In this document: piece after piece, positions 5,769 through 7,202 of the stretch
Layout of the letters: every line of letters starts with the position of its first letter
Position numbering within the stretch: position 1 is the first letter of the stretch
Assembly (NCBI GenBank): GCA_002384315.1
Contig: DGBL01000192.1
Span: forward strand, 1 to 7,202
DNA length: 7,202 bases
Reading direction: 5' to 3'
From: Micrococcaceae bacterium UBA4005
Lineage (GTDB): Bacteria; Actinomycetota; Actinomycetes; Actinomycetales; Micrococcaceae
The notes under the pieces: generated by a model
What the model saw: the letters and a program-made list of their open reading frames with translations, nothing else
The model's database searches: none
Told to the model about the DNA's origin: nothing
Position numbers and translations under genes: made by a program

Positions 5769-6728
5769 ATGGCCACGGTACTTGTCTTCCTTGACAGCCC
5801 CGGCGAGGAACTCCACAACGCCGAGCGCGAACTTCTCGCGCTGGCAGGCTCCCTCGGCGAACCTACGGTTGCCCTCACCCACCAACCGTCCACGGGATTT
5901 CTCGAAATCCTCGGTGGATTCGCAGTCGCCACGGTGTATATTCCGGCGGCAGAGGACACTATCCGCGACGTCCTAGTGGCAGGCAAAGCTGCGGTATTAG
6001 CGGCGGCGGCCACCGCCAGCAGGGCGGACGTTGTCCTGCTGGGTAACTCTTATGAGGCAAAGGAAGTAGCTGCGCGCGCCGGAATCCGGCTCAATTCCGG
6101 GGTGATCACGGACGCCGTAGGCGTGGATTCCGACCTGACCGTAACAAAGTCCGTGCTGGCGGGAGCCTACACGGTGCGGGCGCGCGTGCAGACCGGATCC
6201 GCGATCATTACCGTCAAACCCAACAGCTTCCATGCGCTTGAGCCGGGGCTGCCCGGGGATCCCGCGCAACCCCGCACAGTCGACCTGCCGGCCATCGGAG
6301 CGGTGCAGGCTGCGCAGATCACCGGCAGAACTGCGAAGCCGGTCAGCGGGCGCCCGGAGCTCACTGAAGCGCGGGTTGTCGTCGCTGGTGGGCGCGGCGT
6401 CGACGGTAATTTCGCTCCGCTCGAGGAGTTCGCCGACCTGCTCGGAGGGGCAGTTGGGGCTTCGCGTGCCGCTACGGACGCCGGATGGATCGAGCACTCG
6501 GCGCAGATCGGTCAAACCGGAAAGACGGTATCTCCCCAGCTGTACGTCTCCGCTGGAATTTCCGGGGCCATCCAGCAGAAAGCAGGAATGCAGACCTCGC
6601 AGGTCATAGTCGCCATCAACAAGGACGCCGACTCTCCGGTATTCGAGATAGCGGACTTCGGAATCGTGGGGGACCTGTTCACGGTGCTGCCGCAAGCCTC
6701 TGCTGAACTCCGGAAGCGACGGGGTTAA
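5769..6728 (+). CDS. etfA: Electron transfer flavoprotein alpha subunit (FixB family)
   Basis: This 319-residue subunit carries the redox FAD of the ETF heterodimer. An N-terminal domain (about 1-190, starting ATVLVFLDSPG) precedes the conserved C-terminal FAD domain (about 195-310). Visible FAD-binding motifs are RPELTEARVVVAGGRGV at 195-211, Gly230-Ala-Ser-Arg233, QIGQTGKTVSPQLYVSAGIS at 246-265, and NKDADSPVFEIADFGIVGDL at 284-303. In the family signature the usual IQH is IQQ here, so Gln270 replaces the His that contacts the flavin ring in human ETF; Ser261 also stands where Ala or Thr is usual. Everything else argues for a working protein. AAAGGA at 5754-5759, nine bases before the ATG, supports the start. 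The 69-base gap from etfB contains a small hairpin (GCCCG at 5709-5713, CGGGC at 5719-5723) that may tune expression between the two, though this is weak. The PIG-L gene begins four bases after the stop. Confidence 0.96.
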   Translation: MATVLVFLDSPGEELHNAERELLALAGSLGEPTVALTHQPSTGFLEILGGFAVATVYIPAAEDTIRDVLVAGKAAVLAAAATASRADVVLLGNSYEAKEVAARAGIRLNSGVITDAVGVDSDLTVTKSVLAGAYTVRARVQTGSAIITVKPNSFHALEPGLPGDPAQPRTVDLPAIGAVQAAQITGRTAKPVSGRPELTEARVVVAGGRGVDGNFAPLEEFADLLGGAVGASRAATDAGWIEHSAQIGQTGKTVSPQLYVSAGISGAIQQKAGMQTSQVIVAINKDADSPVFEIADFGIVGDLFTVLPQASAELRKRRG

Positions 6729-6732
6729 GGCC

Positions 6733-7202
6733 ATGGCGACTGAATCCGTGGGCGAGCAGATCCGCACGGTTCTCTGTTTTGCCGCTCACCCGGACGATAT
6801 CGACTTCGGCGCAGCTGGGACGATCGCCTCCTGGACTGCGCGCGGAGTGTCCGTCACCTACTGCATCATGACCGATGGCGACGCTGGTGGGTTCTCCGAG
6901 GATCACCGGGCGGACATTGTGGAGCGCAGGCGGGAGGAACAGCGTAATGCCGCCCGGCTGGTTGGAGTCAGGGACGTGCAGTTCCTTGGAGAGCCGGACG
7001 GAAACCTGCAGCCTACTGCGGAGGTGATTCGGGAGGTGGTACGGCAGATCCGCCGTGTCCGCCCCGACGTCGTGCTCTCAATGCACCCGGAGCGGAGCTG
7101 GGAGCGCATCCAGAAGAGTCACCCGGACCATTTGGCCTGCGGAGAGGCCGTGACCCAGGCGGTCTACCCGGCGGCAGAGAACCCCTATGCGTTTCCCGAG
7201 CT
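6733..7202 (+). CDS. PIG-L/LmbE-family zinc-dependent N-deacetylase, N-terminal part (cut by window end)
   Basis: The reading frame runs from the ATG at 6733 to the window end, giving 156 residues without a stop. Members of this family remove N-acetyl groups from sugars or cleave amides of pseudo-disaccharide thiols, using one zinc ion. The signature AHPDD is at 18-22; by comparison with MshB, His19 and Asp22 would bind zinc and Asp21 act as base. The second motif SHPDH is at 129-133, where His133 would be the third zinc ligand and His130 a catalytic helper. The TDGDAGG loop at 47-53 is also typical. Residue 23 is Ile, where MshB and mycothiol conjugate amidase have Glu (HPDDE), so I do not assign it to those mycothiol enzymes; the substrate is unknown. 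It starts four bases after the etfA stop, so it is probably in the same operon and translationally coupled. The ribosome binding site is poor (GGGG at 6721-6724, eight bases upstream). A GTG at codon 6 is a less likely start. Confidence 0.9.
   Translation, partial: MATESVGEQIRTVLCFAAHPDDIDFGAAGTIASWTARGVSVTYCIMTDGDAGGFSEDHRADIVERRREEQRNAARLVGVRDVQFLGEPDGNLQPTAEVIREVVRQIRRVRPDVVLSMHPERSWERIQKSHPDHLACGEAVTQAVYPAAENPYAFPE

Noticed and set aside
4857..5885. A 342-residue minus-strand open frame opposite the ETF genes
   Set aside because: It lies antisense to etfB and the start of etfA, which have strong family signatures. Its translation is Arg/Gly-rich and unlike any family, and long antisense frames are common in GC-rich coding DNA.
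5997..6767. A 256-residue minus-strand frame opposite etfA
   Set aside because: It is antisense to an unambiguous FAD-domain coding region and shows no protein signature.

Overview
The window looks like an ordinary chromosomal stretch from a GC-rich actinobacterium, most likely in or near the Micrococcales/Arthrobacter group. This placement is inferred from visibly high GC and GC-ending codons, an HtrA protease with a long Pro/Gln/Glu-rich cytoplasmic tail, actinobacterial-type FixA/FixB flavoproteins, and a PIG-L deacetylase directly behind them. I cannot name a species. I see no phage, insertion sequence, CRISPR array, tRNA, rRNA or toxin-antitoxin pair, and no clear sign of a new multi-gene system.

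Layout: (1) 1-171 is a leader region with no supported gene. (2) 172-1560 (+) encodes an NAD(P)-dependent aldehyde dehydrogenase of the succinate-semialdehyde type. (3) 1561-1738 is a convergent gap with small hairpins. (4) 1739-3130 (-) encodes a complete class I CPD photolyase whose catalytic residues and electron-transfer tryptophans are all present. (5) 3131-3356 is a divergent regulatory gap; it holds a probable leaderless promoter for the photolyase and a perfect 11-bp inverted repeat upstream of the next gene. (6) 3357-4784 (+) encodes a membrane-anchored HtrA/PepD-like serine protease with one PDZ domain. (7) 4872-5699 and 5769-6728 (+) encode the beta and alpha subunits of an electron transfer flavoprotein. 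(8) 6733 to the window end (+) is the N-terminal part of a PIG-L/LmbE-type zinc deacetylase, cut by the window edge.

How they fit: the two ETF subunits form one heterodimer that passes electrons from acyl-CoA and related dehydrogenases to the respiratory chain. The deacetylase starts four bases after the ETF alpha stop and is probably co-transcribed. Photolyase (light-driven DNA repair) and HtrA (envelope protein quality control) share a divergent control region, but a functional link between them is only inference. The aldehyde dehydrogenase appears to be a separate unit. The points most worth a second look are the inverted repeat with a third half-site upstream of htrA, the leaderless photolyase promoter, the His-to-Gln change in the ETF alpha signature, and the ETF-deacetylase linkage.
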